Source of the DNA: Choricystis sp. odSpoLacu1
Lineage: Eukaryota; Chlorophyta; Trebouxiophyceae
Length of the DNA: 64,000 nt
Assembly (NCBI GenBank): GCA_958009055.1
Contig: OY253649.1
Span: 1,178,001 to 1,242,000 of the forward strand
Direction: 5' to 3'
Shown here: positions 42,594-53,869 of the stretch, piece by piece
Position numbering within the stretch: position 1 is the first letter of the stretch
Layout of the letters: the number at the start of each line of letters is the position of its first letter
Translations under genes and position numbers: made by a program
The notes under the pieces: generated by a model
Seen by the model: the letters and a program-made list of their open reading frames with translations, nothing else
Databases searched by the model: none
Told to the model about the DNA's origin: nothing

Positions 42594-43854
42594 ATGGTCG
42601 ACGCCCCCCCCCCTCCCTTTGCGGTCTCCCCGCCGCCCTCCCCCCCCCGCGCCCCCGCGCCACGCCCCCTCTCCACCTCGTCCCGCCTGCCGTCCGACCC
42701 CAACCTGGCAGCCCGCGTGGCCGCCGTGCCAGTCAGTGCCGTGGCGGCGGTGAAGGCTAGGCTGGCGGCGTCGCAGGATGCTGCTGTGCGCGCCTTCCTT
42801 GCCTCCGCCTCCCCCGCAGACGTGGACGACATGGCCAACCAGTTCCTGCGGGCGGCGGCCCACTGCGAGGACACCGCCACCGAGCGGCTGACCGACACGC
42901 TCAAGTGGAGGGCGGCCCCCGACTCGCCTGCCGCGCGCGCATGCGCCGCGTGCGGGGCCGACCCGCGCAGCCACCACATGTTTGTGGCAGGTGAGCTTGG
43001 AGGCTGTGCGTGTTGGAGGCTGTGTGTGTTGTGTGTGGGATGAGAAGCGAGGGGGCTTGAGAAACAAAGAAAGAACAAAAAAACGGACTTTCATCGTTTT
43101 TTTAACACGGACTTTTAACCGCGGTGACGACGCCGTGCCGCCCCTCTGGCCGCCACCACCCACCCACCGCCATCCTCCCCCCCCCTCCCTCCCCAACACA
43201 GGCCGCGACAACCTCGCCCGCCCCGTCTTCTACTCCTGCCTCGCCCTGGCTCGGTCCCGTTCCTCCCTGACCGCCAACGTGCAGCACATGTGCATGATTT
43301 TCGAGCAGGCGGTGCGCATGATGGAGGAGACAGCGCGGTCTGGCGGCCCCATCGCGCAGCAGTGGGTGTGGGTGTCCGATTTTCACGGGTTTGGCGTGGC
43401 CGACCTCAACCCGTCCGTCGGCAAAGCGTTTCTCAACCTGTGCGCGACCCACTACCCAGAGAGGCTGGCCCGGTTTGTGTTGGTGGGGGCGCCGCCGCTG
43501 TTTTCGTCGCTGTGGTCGCTGCTCAAAAGGTACATCTGCGCCGACACGCGTGCGAAAATCGTGTTTCTACCCTATGAAGGTGGGGAGGCGGGAGCGACTG
43601 CGGCGGGGTTACGCGGCATCGGCGTCGGGGGCGACACCGCGGCGTGGTTGGTGGCTGAAATGGCCCAGAATCGGGACCCCGCCACCGCGCGTGCCAAGCA
43701 CTACCCCTACCGCCCCCGCGACCACGCGGGGGGCGGCGTGGTGGTCGATGGGCACGACGTGCGGGGGACGGCCGAAATCGTGTCGCTGGTGGCGGGCGCG
43801 CCCCACTGCGGGCTGCCGTATGAAGGGGGGGAGGGGGGGGAGGCGGAAGCGTAG
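42594..43854 (+). CDS. CRAL-TRIO (SEC14-like) lipid-binding protein
   Basis: Exons are 42594-42990 and 43202-43854 (211-nt intron, phase 1), giving 349 aa. A Pro-rich N-terminus precedes a CRAL-TRIO-N-like helical part (ANQFLRAAAHCEDTATERLT, DTLKWRAAP). The lipid-binding domain follows: NLARPVFYSCLALARSRSSL, VWVSDFHGFGVADLNPSVGK, THYPERLARFVLVGAPPLFS, and SLLKRYICADTRAKIVFL. This order matches SEC14-type phospholipid or retinoid transfer proteins. The ligand is unknown. The C-terminus (YEGGEGGEAEA) ends within a 27-28-bp minisatellite, so its length may vary between strains. Confidence 0.85.
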
Positions 43855-43917
43855 GGAGGAGGGGGGGAGGCGGAAGCGTAGGGAGGAGGGGGGGGAGGCG
43901 GAAGCGTAGGGAGGAGG
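43841..43917. repeat. 27-28 bp minisatellite over the CRAL-TRIO stop codon
   Basis: The unit AGGCGGAAGCGTAGGGAGGA plus a G run occurs at 43841-43867, 43868-43895 and partly at 43896-43917. The first unit contains the stop codon TAG of the CRAL-TRIO gene; later units repeat it. Units differ by the length of the G run. Confidence 0.9.
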
Positions 43918-44058
43918 CTGGTGGCTGCTGCTGTGTGCGCACCGGGCCTGGTGAGCGTGGTGGTTTTGTGAAGTCCAAAGGAAACGAAAGAAACACATGG
44001 TTGCAAGGAAAAAAAAAAAAAACACCAACCTCAATCACGCCACTCCTCTCACACAAAT

Positions 44059-45590
44059 TCACGCCACCGTGGCCAGCACGTCGGACGCGCGCACCACCAC
44101 ATACTCGACGCCGTCGGGGGATTTGAACTCGGTGCCCGCGTATTTCGAGTACAGCACGATGTTGCCCTTGGACACGCCCACGGGCGTGGTTTTGCCGTCG
44201 TCATCCGTCTTGCCGGGGCCGACGGCGATGACCTGTGTAGGGGAAAAGGGGGTGTGTGGGGCGTCAGAAAACCAGGGCCCCCCCCCTTTTTTTTTTTTTT
44301 TTTCGCTCCGGCTCTCGCGCACACACATCACATCCCCAGGGGAGTCGGAGGCCAAGCGTTCAAATGCAAATAATGGTGGGTGGTTCATCAGAGTGAGTGG
44401 CGGGGCCCCGTTTGATCGGCGGGGCGCCCGCCGTCAGATGAAAATATGGCACCCGGTGTTAAAACACGACTCTCGTCACCCTCCCCTGAGTTGATGTTGT
44501 TTTTCATCCGTTTTTTTTGTGGTTCCTGCTCCACCATCCCTCCACCCACTCTCACCTCGCCCAGGGTGGGCCGCTCGACATCGTTGTCGGAGGCGAGGAT
44601 GACGCCGCCGTCGGTCTCGCGCTTGGCCTCGACCGCGCGCAGCAGGACGCGGTCGCCCAGGGGGGACATGGCGCCCGGGTCGGCGCCGGGTTGTTTGCCG
44701 AGGACGTCTTCCTCCTAGGATGGGGGTGGTGGGGTGGGAAGAGCGTGGGGAGTGAGTTTTTTTTTTATGTTTTTTTTTTTTTTTTTTTTTTTCTCCCCTC
44801 CACCTCCCACCCCCTCTCCCTTCTCTGCTCTCACCTTCAGCAGCACGTACGCCTCCGACCCCATCTTGACCTCCGTCCCCGCGTACGCCGAGTACACGAC
44901 GCGGTCGCCGTCGGCCAGCCCCGCGCCCGCCTTGCCGCCGCGCGCGGTGACGACACCCGCGGTGGCCCTCTCCTGCGCCGCGGACGGCAGCAGGATGCCG
45001 CCCGCGGACGCCACCTCGGCGGCGTCCACCTTGACGAAGACGCGGTCGCCCAGGGGGGCCACCTTTTTGAACTGGGGATGTGGGAAGGGTGGGGCGTGTG
45101 TGAGAGAGAAACCGTCGGAGGAAAGGCAAGCGCCGACGGCTCGCTTTTTTCCGTTGCGCTGGTGTCCCCCGCACTGCCTCCCCACGCTCCCTCTCTCCTC
45201 CAGCCTCGGCCACGGCACGCATTGTGGCAGTCGTAGTGCAGCCACGCCAGTGCGGGAGGCTGCAAAGGAAGGACAGTGTGACCGCCCAGCCGGCGAAAGG
45301 AAGGGCGGTCTCCGCATCCGGAGACAGGTTGACAAGCCAGCGCCTGCGTCACCCTGTGGCCGCGCACGCCTCGGCCGCACAACACGTCCGCTCTCATAAC
45401 ACTCAATGCGCGAGCCTGGCCGCACAATGCGAAGGCGGCGTGTGGAAAACACTCACAAACACACGAGCGCAAACAACAACAAAAAACGCACCTCGGTCGG
45501 CACCGCGGTCGCGGCCAGCGGGGCGACGGCACACTTGCGGCTGGCGCGACGCGGGGCGCACAGAGGGGTACGGGCGAGGGCGGTCTGCAT
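44059..45590 (-). CDS. CPN20: Chloroplast co-chaperonin Cpn20 (tandem GroES domains)
   Basis: Cpn20 caps the chloroplast Cpn60 chaperonin. Four exons (45492-45590, 44835-45071, 44556-44714, 44059-44232), all phase 0, give 222 aa. Exon 1 is a transit peptide (MQTALARTPLCAPRRASRKC). The first GroES domain has VAPLGDRVFVKVDAAEVASA, GGILLPSAAQERATAGVV and GDRVVYSAYAGTEVKMGSEA. The second has MSPLGDRVLLRAVEAKRETD, GGVILASDNDVERPTLGEVI, GNIVLYSKYAGTEFKSPDGV. Mobile loops (GGILLPSAAQE, GGVILASDNDV) are present in both. Intron 2 contains a 36-nt nearly pure T run on the plus strand. Domain duplication is typical of plastid Cpn20. Confidence 0.95.
44757..44792. repeat. Long T tract in a Cpn20 intron
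   Basis: Thirty-six bases that are T except for an A and a G at 44767 and 44769, lying in the second intron of the minus-strand Cpn20 gene, so the RNA carries an A tract near its 3' splice site. Confidence 0.9.
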
Positions 45591-46106
45591 AGCTGCTGGG
45601 AGCGAGAGCGGGGCGCGCAGGAGGGCAGAAAGGTGAGAAAAAACGGGGTGTGGGGCTCGAGAGAGCGCGAGCAAAACAAACAACTCTAGTTCGTTTTTTT
45701 GTCGGGCGTTCGCCCGACACCAGCGCACCTTCTTCCCCCCCCCAAGGTAAGCATAGTGTGGAGAGTCCTGCGTGTGTGTGCCTACCGTGTGGTGTCTGCC
45801 ACACCGTGGCGGGAGCGGGCGCCCACACGGAAACTGTGGGGCCGACACGCATCGACGCGCGTGCGAGCTGGCGGTCGGCGTCGTCCCGCCGCCCGCCGCC
45901 CGCCCTCCGCCCGCGCCTGCCACGCCCCTGCCCCTCAGTCGCATTGGGTGATTGGTGTGGCTGTTTACATCCTCTAACTGCGGAAACTAGGCGGCGGAGG
46001 CGCGGCCGATGCGAGCACAAGGCACCAATCGACGCGGGGCAGCACGCGCGCGCCCATTTTGCTCTTCTCCCCTCCCCACAGAGAGACCTAACGTACCGCA
46101 CACCCA
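45591..46106. promoter_or_regulatory. Divergent spacer between Cpn20 and the CHUP1-like gene
   Basis: These 516 bp separate two opposed start codons. There is no supported exon; the sequence includes mixed Cys/Arg-codon-rich shadows in several frames but no family match. Promoter content is inferred from orientation. Confidence 0.35.
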
Positions 46107-49100
46107 ATGCTGCGCCGCGGTTCGCACCGTTCGTCCAAGGACGCGGTGGCGGCGGTGGCCAAGGTGAGAGGAGAGAGAGGGAGAGGGAGAGGAGAGACCG
46201 CGAAAAACGACACCGCTGAGGGGGCGCGCCCAGTTATTTTGGCGCTGCCGCGTGCACACCACACAGACCGCGGCCGGTGCGGCGGCGGTTGGCGGCGGGG
46301 CAGCATAGTGTCGTCCAAGGCTAGCCTGCTAGCGCGGCTTGGTGGCGGAATGCGCAGCGGCGGAGGCGGCGGGCAGGGCGCAACACCACCCAACCATCGG
46401 CCGCCCTCCCCAACAACTCACCCTCCCCTTTTCCCCACCACACACACCAGACCGCCCCCTCCGACCTGTGGCACGGCGACGAAGCTGAGGTCCACTTGTC
46501 CCAACTGGCCGCCCTCGAAAACTTTTCGCGGCACGGCCTGTTTGTCAAGTTTGCTGACGGCGAAGCGTCTGCCCTGGAGGGGCGCGCCCTCACCCTCGCC
46601 CTCACCGCCTCCAAGCAGGCGGGTGCCGGGGATGCCGCCACCCCCACCGTGCGCCGCCCGTCCGGGCCGCGCGGCTTTGGCGCCCCCCCAGAGCTGGCGC
46701 TTCCCTCGGAACCACTCGGCGCCGACGCGGCGGCCGCCGTGCTGCGCGCGCTGCGCCCCGCGGGCGCGGTGGTCGACCTGCCGTCCGGCAAGTCGGCTGG
46801 TGTCGCCGGCATGGCCGCCCGCCTGCTGAGCCGGCGGCGTGGTGGTGCCGTGGCGGGCACCGCCACAGCTGGCGACGCGGCCGCCGATCGCGAAGCCGCG
46901 GACGCGGGCATGGACAGACTCAACGGCTTTGTGGTGCCCCCTGACGAAGAAGAGATGGCGGCCGCCCTGGCGGCGCGGCAGGCGGAGGTGGCGCGCGCGC
47001 TGGCGGCGGAGGAGGCGCGCGCGGCCAAGCGGCGTGAAGCGGAGGCCGCTGCGGAGCGCAAGCGCGTGGAAGCCGCGGAAGCCGCGGAACGCAAACGCAT
47101 CGAAGCCATTGAGACCGCCGAACGCAAGCGCGTGGAGGCCGCCGAGCTGGCGGAGAAGAAGCGGATCGCCGCCGCCGCGGCCGCCGAGAAAAAGGCGGCC
47201 GACGTGGCGGCCGCGGCGGAACGCAAACGTGAGGAAGACGAACGCAGGCGCGAAGCCGCCCGCCTCAAAGCGGAGCAGGATGGCGCCAAAGCCAAGGCCG
47301 CGTTTGAGGAGGCGGAGCGCAAGCGCGTCGCGGCCGAAGCACGCAAAGCGGAAAAGAAGGCAGCGGCCGAGAAAGCTGCCGCCGAAAAAGCGGCGGCCGC
47401 TGAAAAAGCTGCCGCCGAAAAAGCGGCTGCTGCTGAAAAAGCTGCCGCCGAGAAGAAGGTGGCCGCGGACAAGCGGGCTGCCGAGAAGGCGGCCGCCGAC
47501 GCGGCGCGCGCGGCCGCCAAGGCGGCCACGGACGACGCTCGCGCGGCGGAGAAGGCGCGCCAGGCGGCCGCCGACGCGGTGCGCGCGGCCAAGGTGGCCG
47601 CCGAAAAGGAGCTGACGGAGCGGCTGGAGGCGGAGCGCAAGGCGCTGGAGGACAGAGCGGCGTCCGAGGAGGCGGCGGCAGAGGTGAGTTGGGGGAGAGG
47701 GACCGCGAAAAACGTCACACGCCCTTTCACCTAAACGTTGGCTGGCCGGCCCTTTTCTCAAGCCGGCCACGCCTCCATTCGGGGGCAACAGTATCGCGGC
47801 TGGGTGGGCGCACCCACTCGCCCCCTTGAGTTTTTTTTTGGGGGCGGGACCTCTTTTGGTTGGCGGACGGGGCCGCCTCTCGGCTCGTCCACCCCGCTCG
47901 CTCAACCCTCCGCGCCCCCCTGCCCACACACTCTCCCTTTCCACCCCCCCCCCCCCCCCTCCAGGCCGCCCGCAACGCGGCCGCCATCTCGTCCATCATC
48001 AAGGACGCCCGCTCCGTGCGCGCCGACGTGGAGACGGAGGCTCTGCGCGCGGGCAAGCGCGCCGCCAACGCGCGCCGCTCCGCGGACGAAGCGTCCGCGG
48101 CGGCCGCCTCCCTGCGCGCCCGCCGCGGCGCGGCCCGGGCGGCCGCCCTGGCCGAGCACGACGCCCGCGCCGCCGCCCGGGGCGCCCTGGCGGCGCAGCA
48201 GGCGGTGGTGGAGTTGAAGGGGCTGGACGCCTTCATCTCGGCCGCAGCCGCCGCCGACGACGCGGCCGCCCGCCTCGACGCCCGCACCGCGGGCGCCCTG
48301 GCGGACGCCGTGGTGCGGTCCACCCTGGCCCGCTGCAATGCGGCGGGGCACTCGTTTGACATCGCGCCACCGCGCAAGCCGCACTCGAGGGCGGCGCTCG
48401 ACAAAGCGCTGGCCCGTTTCCGCCGCGTGGTGCCCGAGTCGCCGCCCCTGCCCCCCCTGCCGCCGCTGGCGGTGGCGGAGGGCAGCGAGTCGGAGGAGGA
48501 GACTGCAGCCAAGGTGGTGCCGAAAGCGGTGCCCCCGCCGCCGGTGGCGCCGCCGCGCGCCGCTGGCCCCTCCGCCGCGCCGCCCGCCACGGCGACCGGC
48601 GCGGCGACCGGCGCGGCCGCGTTTTTCCTGCGCGGCTCGCTCGGCCGCCGCGCGACCGCGTCCGAGGCCAGGGAGGCTGCGCCCCCGCCCTCGCCCCCGC
48701 GCGTCGCCACGCCGCCGCCGCCGCCGGCGGTCAAGCCGGTCGCCGTCGCGTCGCCGGCGCCCGCCGCGCCGCCGACGCCGGATGGTGTCGCGACGCCGAC
48801 CGCCCCCCGCTCCGAAGCTGCTGCGCCGGCGCCCCCGTCCACCGACGCGCTCGCGGCCGCCGCCCAGGCTGCCGCCGCGGCGGCCGCCCCGCCCGCCGCC
48901 CCGCCCCGCCGCGAGCGGCGCGCGCGCCGGTCGGCCAAGCTGGCCGAGGACGAAGCGGCCGCCGCCGACGGCGACGCGCGCGCCGGCGGCGTGCGCCGGT
49001 CGGCCGCCGTCGTCGCCCTGTACGCCGAGCTCGCCAAAGTCATGCCCGCCGGCGTCATGGATGCCGACTACGCGCCCCCCTCGGCCGCGCTGTGCCCGCC

Positions 49101-49896
49101 CTGGGCGCGCGGCGCGACGGTCGACGCGGACGACGCGTCGGATGGCGACACCGCCCTCGACGCCGGCGCCGCCGCCGCCGACGCCGCCCGCCACGCCCGC
49201 ATGCTGAAGAAGGCGGCGGCTGATGTGGTCGCGTTTGGGTTGACCAAGGATGGGGGCATGAAATCGCCCCCGCCTTCTGCTGCTGATCTCGCTGCTGCAG
49301 TGGGCGACGTCCGCTCCCGCCTGTCCGCCCTGTCCGCTCCCTCCCGGGCCGTGCTGGCCCACCTGGGGGCCGACTGGCCGGCCGCCAAGTGGGCCGCCAT
49401 GACGGCGGCGGCGGACGCGCACGCCGAACTGGAGGAGGCGGCGACCCGCGCGTCGCGCTGGGTCCTCCAACGCGGCTCAGCCGCCGACGAGGGGCGCCGC
49501 GTCGAAACCTTCCTGGATGACGTGCGCGCCCGCATCGACACCCTGGCGGCCGTGTTTGGGCGGGCGGGGGCGGAGTGGGCGCCGCTGGGGGTGCCAGCGG
49601 ATGGGGGGGCGGTGGTGAAGGCGCGCACCTCCACCCTCCACCTGGCCACCCTCTTCATGTCCCGCGTCCTGGCCGAAGTCGCCTCCCTGGAGCGCGCCCC
49701 CGCCCTGGCCCACGGCAAGTGCCTGGCCCACCTGGCGGACGGCGCACGCGTGGCGCACAAAGCGCACGCGCTGGCGGGTGGTTTCGACGCCGACGCCGCC
49801 GCCGCCTTTGACTCGGTGCGGTCGCTGGCGCGCTACTACATTCGCTGCCTGGACCCCACGTGGTTGAAGGACGGGACCAAGCTGACGACGACGTGA
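46107..49896 (+). CDS. Large Ala-rich coiled-coil protein with CHUP1-like C-terminus
   Basis: Exons are 46107-46163, 46451-47683 and 47965-49896, all phase 0, giving 1073 aa. Residues about 170-430 form a long charged coiled coil with near-repeats of AEKAAAEKAAA and AERKRVEAAE. A Pro-rich part follows (ESPPLPPLPPLAV and longer). The C-terminus, VLAHLGADWPAAKWAAMTAA, then ADAHAELEEAATRASRW, VETFLDDVRARIDTLAAVF and LHLATLFMSRVLAEVASL, resembles the C-terminal domain of plant CHUP1, which tethers chloroplasts to actin; IKDARSVRADVETEALR parallels its IKADVET block. The match is by memory and moderate. An alternative is an unrelated cytoskeletal protein. Confidence 0.6.
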
Positions 49897-50256
49897 GAAG
49901 GAGGGATGGATGGGGGGAGGGAGGGGCGGAACAAGAAACGAACAAGCCGGTGTTTTTTTATGAAACGGAATTTGGGGCGTTTTTTTCTCACTTCTTTTCA
50001 TGTGGAGACACACAGGCGCCCTCTCCCGCCCCCTGTGTGCCGACAGGGGGCGGGGGGTGGGTGGTGCGGATTCGGGGCGGGGGGTGGGAGGGGAGAGAGC
50101 GTGCTGTGGGCGTGCGATGACAAAAACCCCCCTCGACAACGGGGCGTTGCCCACGTGCTCCCCCCCCCCAAAAAAAAACACGACCCATGCAAACAAACTC
50201 AAACACCATTGTCCGCCGTCACACGCGCGACCACAAAACTAAACACCTTCTCTTTC
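49897..50256. other. Convergent 3' spacer
   Basis: About 360 bp between two convergent stops (the CHUP1-like gene and the NAXE-PNPO gene). It has T and A runs, C runs and G-rich patches and probably both 3' ends. No gene or structured element is supported. Confidence 0.35.
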
Positions 50257-51728
50257 TCATGGCGCCAGCACCGCGCGCTCCCACCCGCCGCCCTCCGCCC
50301 GCGTGTACTCCAGCCGTTCGTGCAGCCGCGACGACCTCCCCGTCCAGAACTCGACGCGGTCGGCGGTGACTGCATACCCCCCCCACGCGACTGGGCGGGG
50401 CACGGGCGTGGCTTCGTCTGCAAACCGCGCGGCAGCAGCAGCTGCCTCGGCCTCCAGCTCCGCCCGCCCACCCGCCAGGCGGGCCGACTGGCGGGACGCG
50501 TGGGCGCCCACCTGGGAGGCACGCGGGCGGGAGGCAAAGTAGGCGTCCGCCTCGGAGGCGGGCAGGCGGGAGACGGCACCCTCCACCCTGACCGAGCGGC
50601 GCGCGCCCTCCCAATAAAACACGAGGGCGGCGCGGGCGCCGGGGCGGTCCAAGTCCCTCGCCTTCCGAGAGGCGTGGTTGGTGTAAAAGTGGAAGGACGC
50701 GGTGGGTGGGTCGACGCCCTTCAGCAGGACGTAGCGGGCGGCGGGGGATCCATCGCTCGAGCAGGTGGCCAAACACATGGCATTCGGTTCGTCCGTGCCG
50801 CCCCGGGCCACTGCACCCGCAAACCAGGCCTCAAAATCGGCCATGGGGTCGCCCGACCCGCCGGCCGCGACGGGGTCGAGCGTGTCCGAGGGAGGGGGCG
50901 AGCCGTAGTCGGCCCTCATCGCGGCGAGGTCCGCCGCGCCTGCCGCCGCTGCCGCCGCCACGCGCACCACTTGGGCGGCGCCCGGGTAGGCGGGCAGGGT
51001 GAGCTGATACTTGGAGGCCAGGGAGGGGGGGACGAAGCGGCCGCCAACGTAGTGGTGGGCAGAGGGCGGCAGCCGGGACGTGGCCGGCTTGGGCGCGGTC
51101 AGCGAGATGAGGACGGAGGGTCGGACAGCATCCTCTGGTTTGCCTCCTGTGTCGACGCCCGTGTCGACGTCCCACCCGGACGGCAGGTCGACACACACGA
51201 CGGGAGGCGGGGTGGCCGACGGGCGCAGGCGGTCGATCAAGGCAGCATAAGGGGGGCGGGGCACGCCTCGAAAGGAAAACCCAAACACGGCGTCGATGAC
51301 GAGGTCGCAGGCGCCGGACAGAGACGGCGGCAGGGTGTCGGGTGGGAGGATCGGCACACCGAGTGTCTCCAGCTGAGTCAGCAACCGAGCGTACAACTCT
51401 TTGCGGGGGGCGCCCGACGCCGGCGGCGGGCACACAACAGCCACATCATACCCAAAGTGGGCCAGGTGGCGGGCGGCGACGAGGCCGTCGCCCCCGTTGT
51501 TTCCCGGGCCACACAGGACGAGGGCGCGGCGGTGGGTGGAGGGGGGGAGGGCGTCGCACACTGCTTGCGCGACGGCCAGGCCGGCGAGCTCCATCAACTG
51601 GTCGATGGAGAATGCAAAGGTGGGGCCCATGAGGTCGGTGTCCAGGGCGGCCGCGTCGGCGGCGGAGCTTTGGGGTGGGTCGGTGGGCGTGTGAGGCGAG
51701 CGCGTGCCTTGGCCCTTCCACGTGCGTG

Positions 51729-51759
<31 letters not shown>

Positions 51760-51975
51760 GCACACACGAACACACCCACACACTCACAGACACTCGCGCG
51801 CCCCCGCGGCCGCGGGGGTGGGCGCCTTCGCGGAGGCCATTGCCCGCACCGACGGAGGGCGTGCCGCGCCGACAGACGGCACCGGGCGCAGCGCCCTGGA
51901 GAGGGAGGGAGGCACAGGAATCGACCCGGGCAGCAGCAGGCGGCGGGCGGGGGCCGTGCGCAACAGGCGGAACAT
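50257..51975 (-). CDS. PPOX1: NAD(P)HX epimerase fused to pyridoxamine 5'-phosphate oxidase
   Basis: This fusion repairs hydrated NAD(P)H (NAXE/YjeF_N domain) and makes pyridoxal 5'-phosphate (PNPO domain), as in the plant PPOX1 protein. Exons are 51788-51975 and 50257-51667 (120-nt intron, phase 2), giving 532 aa. An organelle presequence (MFRLLRTAPARRLLLPGS) is followed by MELAGLAVAQAV, LCGPGNNGGDGLVAARHLAH, VIDAVFGFSFRG and VVCVDLPSGWDVD of NAXE. The PNPO half has MADFEAWFAGAV, PNAMCLATCSSDGSPAARYV, FYTNHASRKARDL and the terminal WTGRSSRLHERLEYTR. A (CT)n tract lies in the intron. The two domains act on unrelated cofactors. Confidence 0.93.
51729..51757. repeat. (CT)n microsatellite in the NAXE-PNPO intron
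   Basis: Twenty-nine bases of alternating CT, followed by CACGCACACAC. On the coding strand this is a GA tract just after the GTGAG donor, as in many introns here. Confidence 0.95.
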
Positions 51976-52098
51976 AATCGAGCGTCGAGAGGTGTGGCCG
52001 AGCGATGGCACACTCTCGTTTTCATCACACTCTCTTTTTGTTTTGTGTGCTTCGCCCAAAGACTCCTTTTCCCCCTTTCCCTCCCCAACAAACCAACC
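51976..52098. promoter_or_regulatory. Divergent spacer between NAXE-PNPO and reticulon
   Basis: Only 123 bp separate the two start codons. Both promoters must be contained or overlap the genes. There is a T-rich patch in the middle (52017-52042). Regulatory role inferred. Confidence 0.4.
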
Positions 52099-53611
52099 AT
52101 GACCCAAGTCGTCCTCCCCTTCGTCTCCAAGGACGTCAACGACCTGCTCCTGTGGCGCGTGCCGTCGAAGTCGGCTGCCGTGGTGGGTGGCGCCACGCTC
52201 GCGTACCTGGCCCTCGAGTGGTCCGGCGTCTCCATCGTGTCCATGGGCGCCAACACCCTGCTGGTGGTGGTGACGGCCGCGTTTGTGTGGAACAACGTGG
52301 CCAGCTTCATCGGGCGGTGAGTTGGTGGGGAGGGAAGTGCGGATTGCGCGCGAGGGGGGCACACTGCGCGCGCGTGCCGCTGGTGTGCCTGCTGCCTGCC
52401 TGGCCTGCCAGCAGGGGAGGCGTGTGCGCCCAGCAACGCGCGGGGGGTCCGAGGGACAGGGGGGGGGGGGGGGCAAGCACCCGCGCGTGCTGTCCGCTGC
52501 GCCGCGCCACTGGGCGCGTCCGTTTGGGAAATGCCTCCCCCGCGCGAGCGTGCTGCCGCTGCCGCCTCCCCCCTCTGCGCACCGCCCCTTCCCCTGCTTC
52601 AAGCCTGCAACTTGACTCTGTGCCCCTGGGCTCAGGGGCGCGCGCGTGCGCCGCGTGGCAGTGCGCACCCCAGCTCACCCCTGATCGGCGCCCCTCCCTC
52701 AATCCCGCAGCCCCGGCTTCCCCGTGCCCTCCTTCCTCAAGGCCGGCGTCACCGACGCCCAGGCCAAGGCGTTCACCGACCAGGCCGTCGTCTACGTCAA
52801 CAAGTTTTTGGGTGAGTGGGGAGGGAGACAGGCGAGGAGGAAGGGGGAGCGCGCATGGCGCGGTGTGCGGGCGCGCGTCGTGTACGCCCCGCCTCCGCTG
52901 CCCCCTCTCTCCCGGTGCCAACCCGGGGGATGTGCAGGGAGCTGCACGCAGTTGTCTGTGGGCGCGGCGGTGGGCGAGCGTTCGCGCGGGGGTGTGAGGG
53001 TCGGGGTGCGCCAGCGCCCTTCCCGCCCGGCGCGGCACGGGCGCCGCGTTTCCGAGGGGTGGCCGTTTTTGGGTGTCGCTCACCCCGCCCACACCCTCCC
53101 CCCTCCCCAACAGCGTTCGCCTACCGCCTCATCAGCGGCAAAGACATTGTGCTGGCGGCGCAGGTGCGAGAGAGGAGAGAAGAGAGAGGTCCAGGGCGGG
53201 GGCAGTCAAGCGCGAACGAAAACAAAACCAACGCCCCGCATCCCCCCCACACCCTGCACAGGCCGCCGCTGTGCTGTTCCTCATTGGCAAGGTGTCGTCC
53301 TGGTTCACGTCGCTGGGCCTGATCTTTGTGGGTGAGTGCTCTGGTGGTGGAGAGAGAGAGAGAAGAGCGTGTCTGCGTCGCTTCCACCCCACCCCACCCA
53401 CTCACCTCCTCCCACCCACACCCACACACCAGGCGTCGTCCTCGCCTTCTCCCTGCCCAAGATCTACGAGCTTCGCAAGCCCGAGGTGGACGCCCTGGCC
53501 TCGCGCGCCGCGGCCCAGGGGCAGGCCCACTACAAAAAGTTCGTGGAGCCCTACGTGTCCAAGATCCCCCGCGCCTCCACCGCGGCGGGCGCGGACAAGA
53601 AGGCGGAGTGA
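52099..53611 (+). CDS. Reticulon-like ER-shaping protein
   Basis: Reticulons bend ER tubules through two long hairpins. Five exons (52099-52316, 52711-52811, 53114-53163, 53262-53331, 53433-53611) give 205 aa. The reticulon domain starts almost at the N-terminus: DVNDLLLWRVPSKSAAVVGG, ATLAYLALEWSGVSIVSMGA, LLVVVTAAFVWNNVASFIG; the second hairpin is AAVLFLIGKVSSWFTSLGLI and FVGVVLAFSLPKIYELRKP. The C-terminal HYKKFVEPYVSKIPRAS fits the family's helical tail. The long N-terminal region of animal reticulons is absent, as in plants. All phases are consistent. The stop is followed by AGAGGGGAG. Confidence 0.9.
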
Positions 53612-53869
53612 AGAGGGGAGTGGGTGAAGACTCAAGGTGTGTGGGGAGGTGGTGTGTCGCTTCCCCCACCTCCACCCCACCCCCTGTGCTTGCTTTTCTT
53701 CCCCACATTTTTTTTCACCTTTCATCGTTTTGGCGAGGAGAGAGAGCGAGCGAGGCACCCGTTGTGTTAGGACACGATTTTCAACAAAAAGAAACGAAAT
53801 ACAAATCAAAAAAACAAAAAAAACAAGTGATTCAGTCGCAGCAGGCAGAACAGTTTCCTCATTCTCTCT

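Noticed and set aside
49906..52320. An 804-codon open frame on the plus strand
   Set aside because: It runs antisense to the whole NAXE-PNPO gene and into the first reticulon exon, has no family features, and reflects the scarcity of stops in GC-rich DNA.
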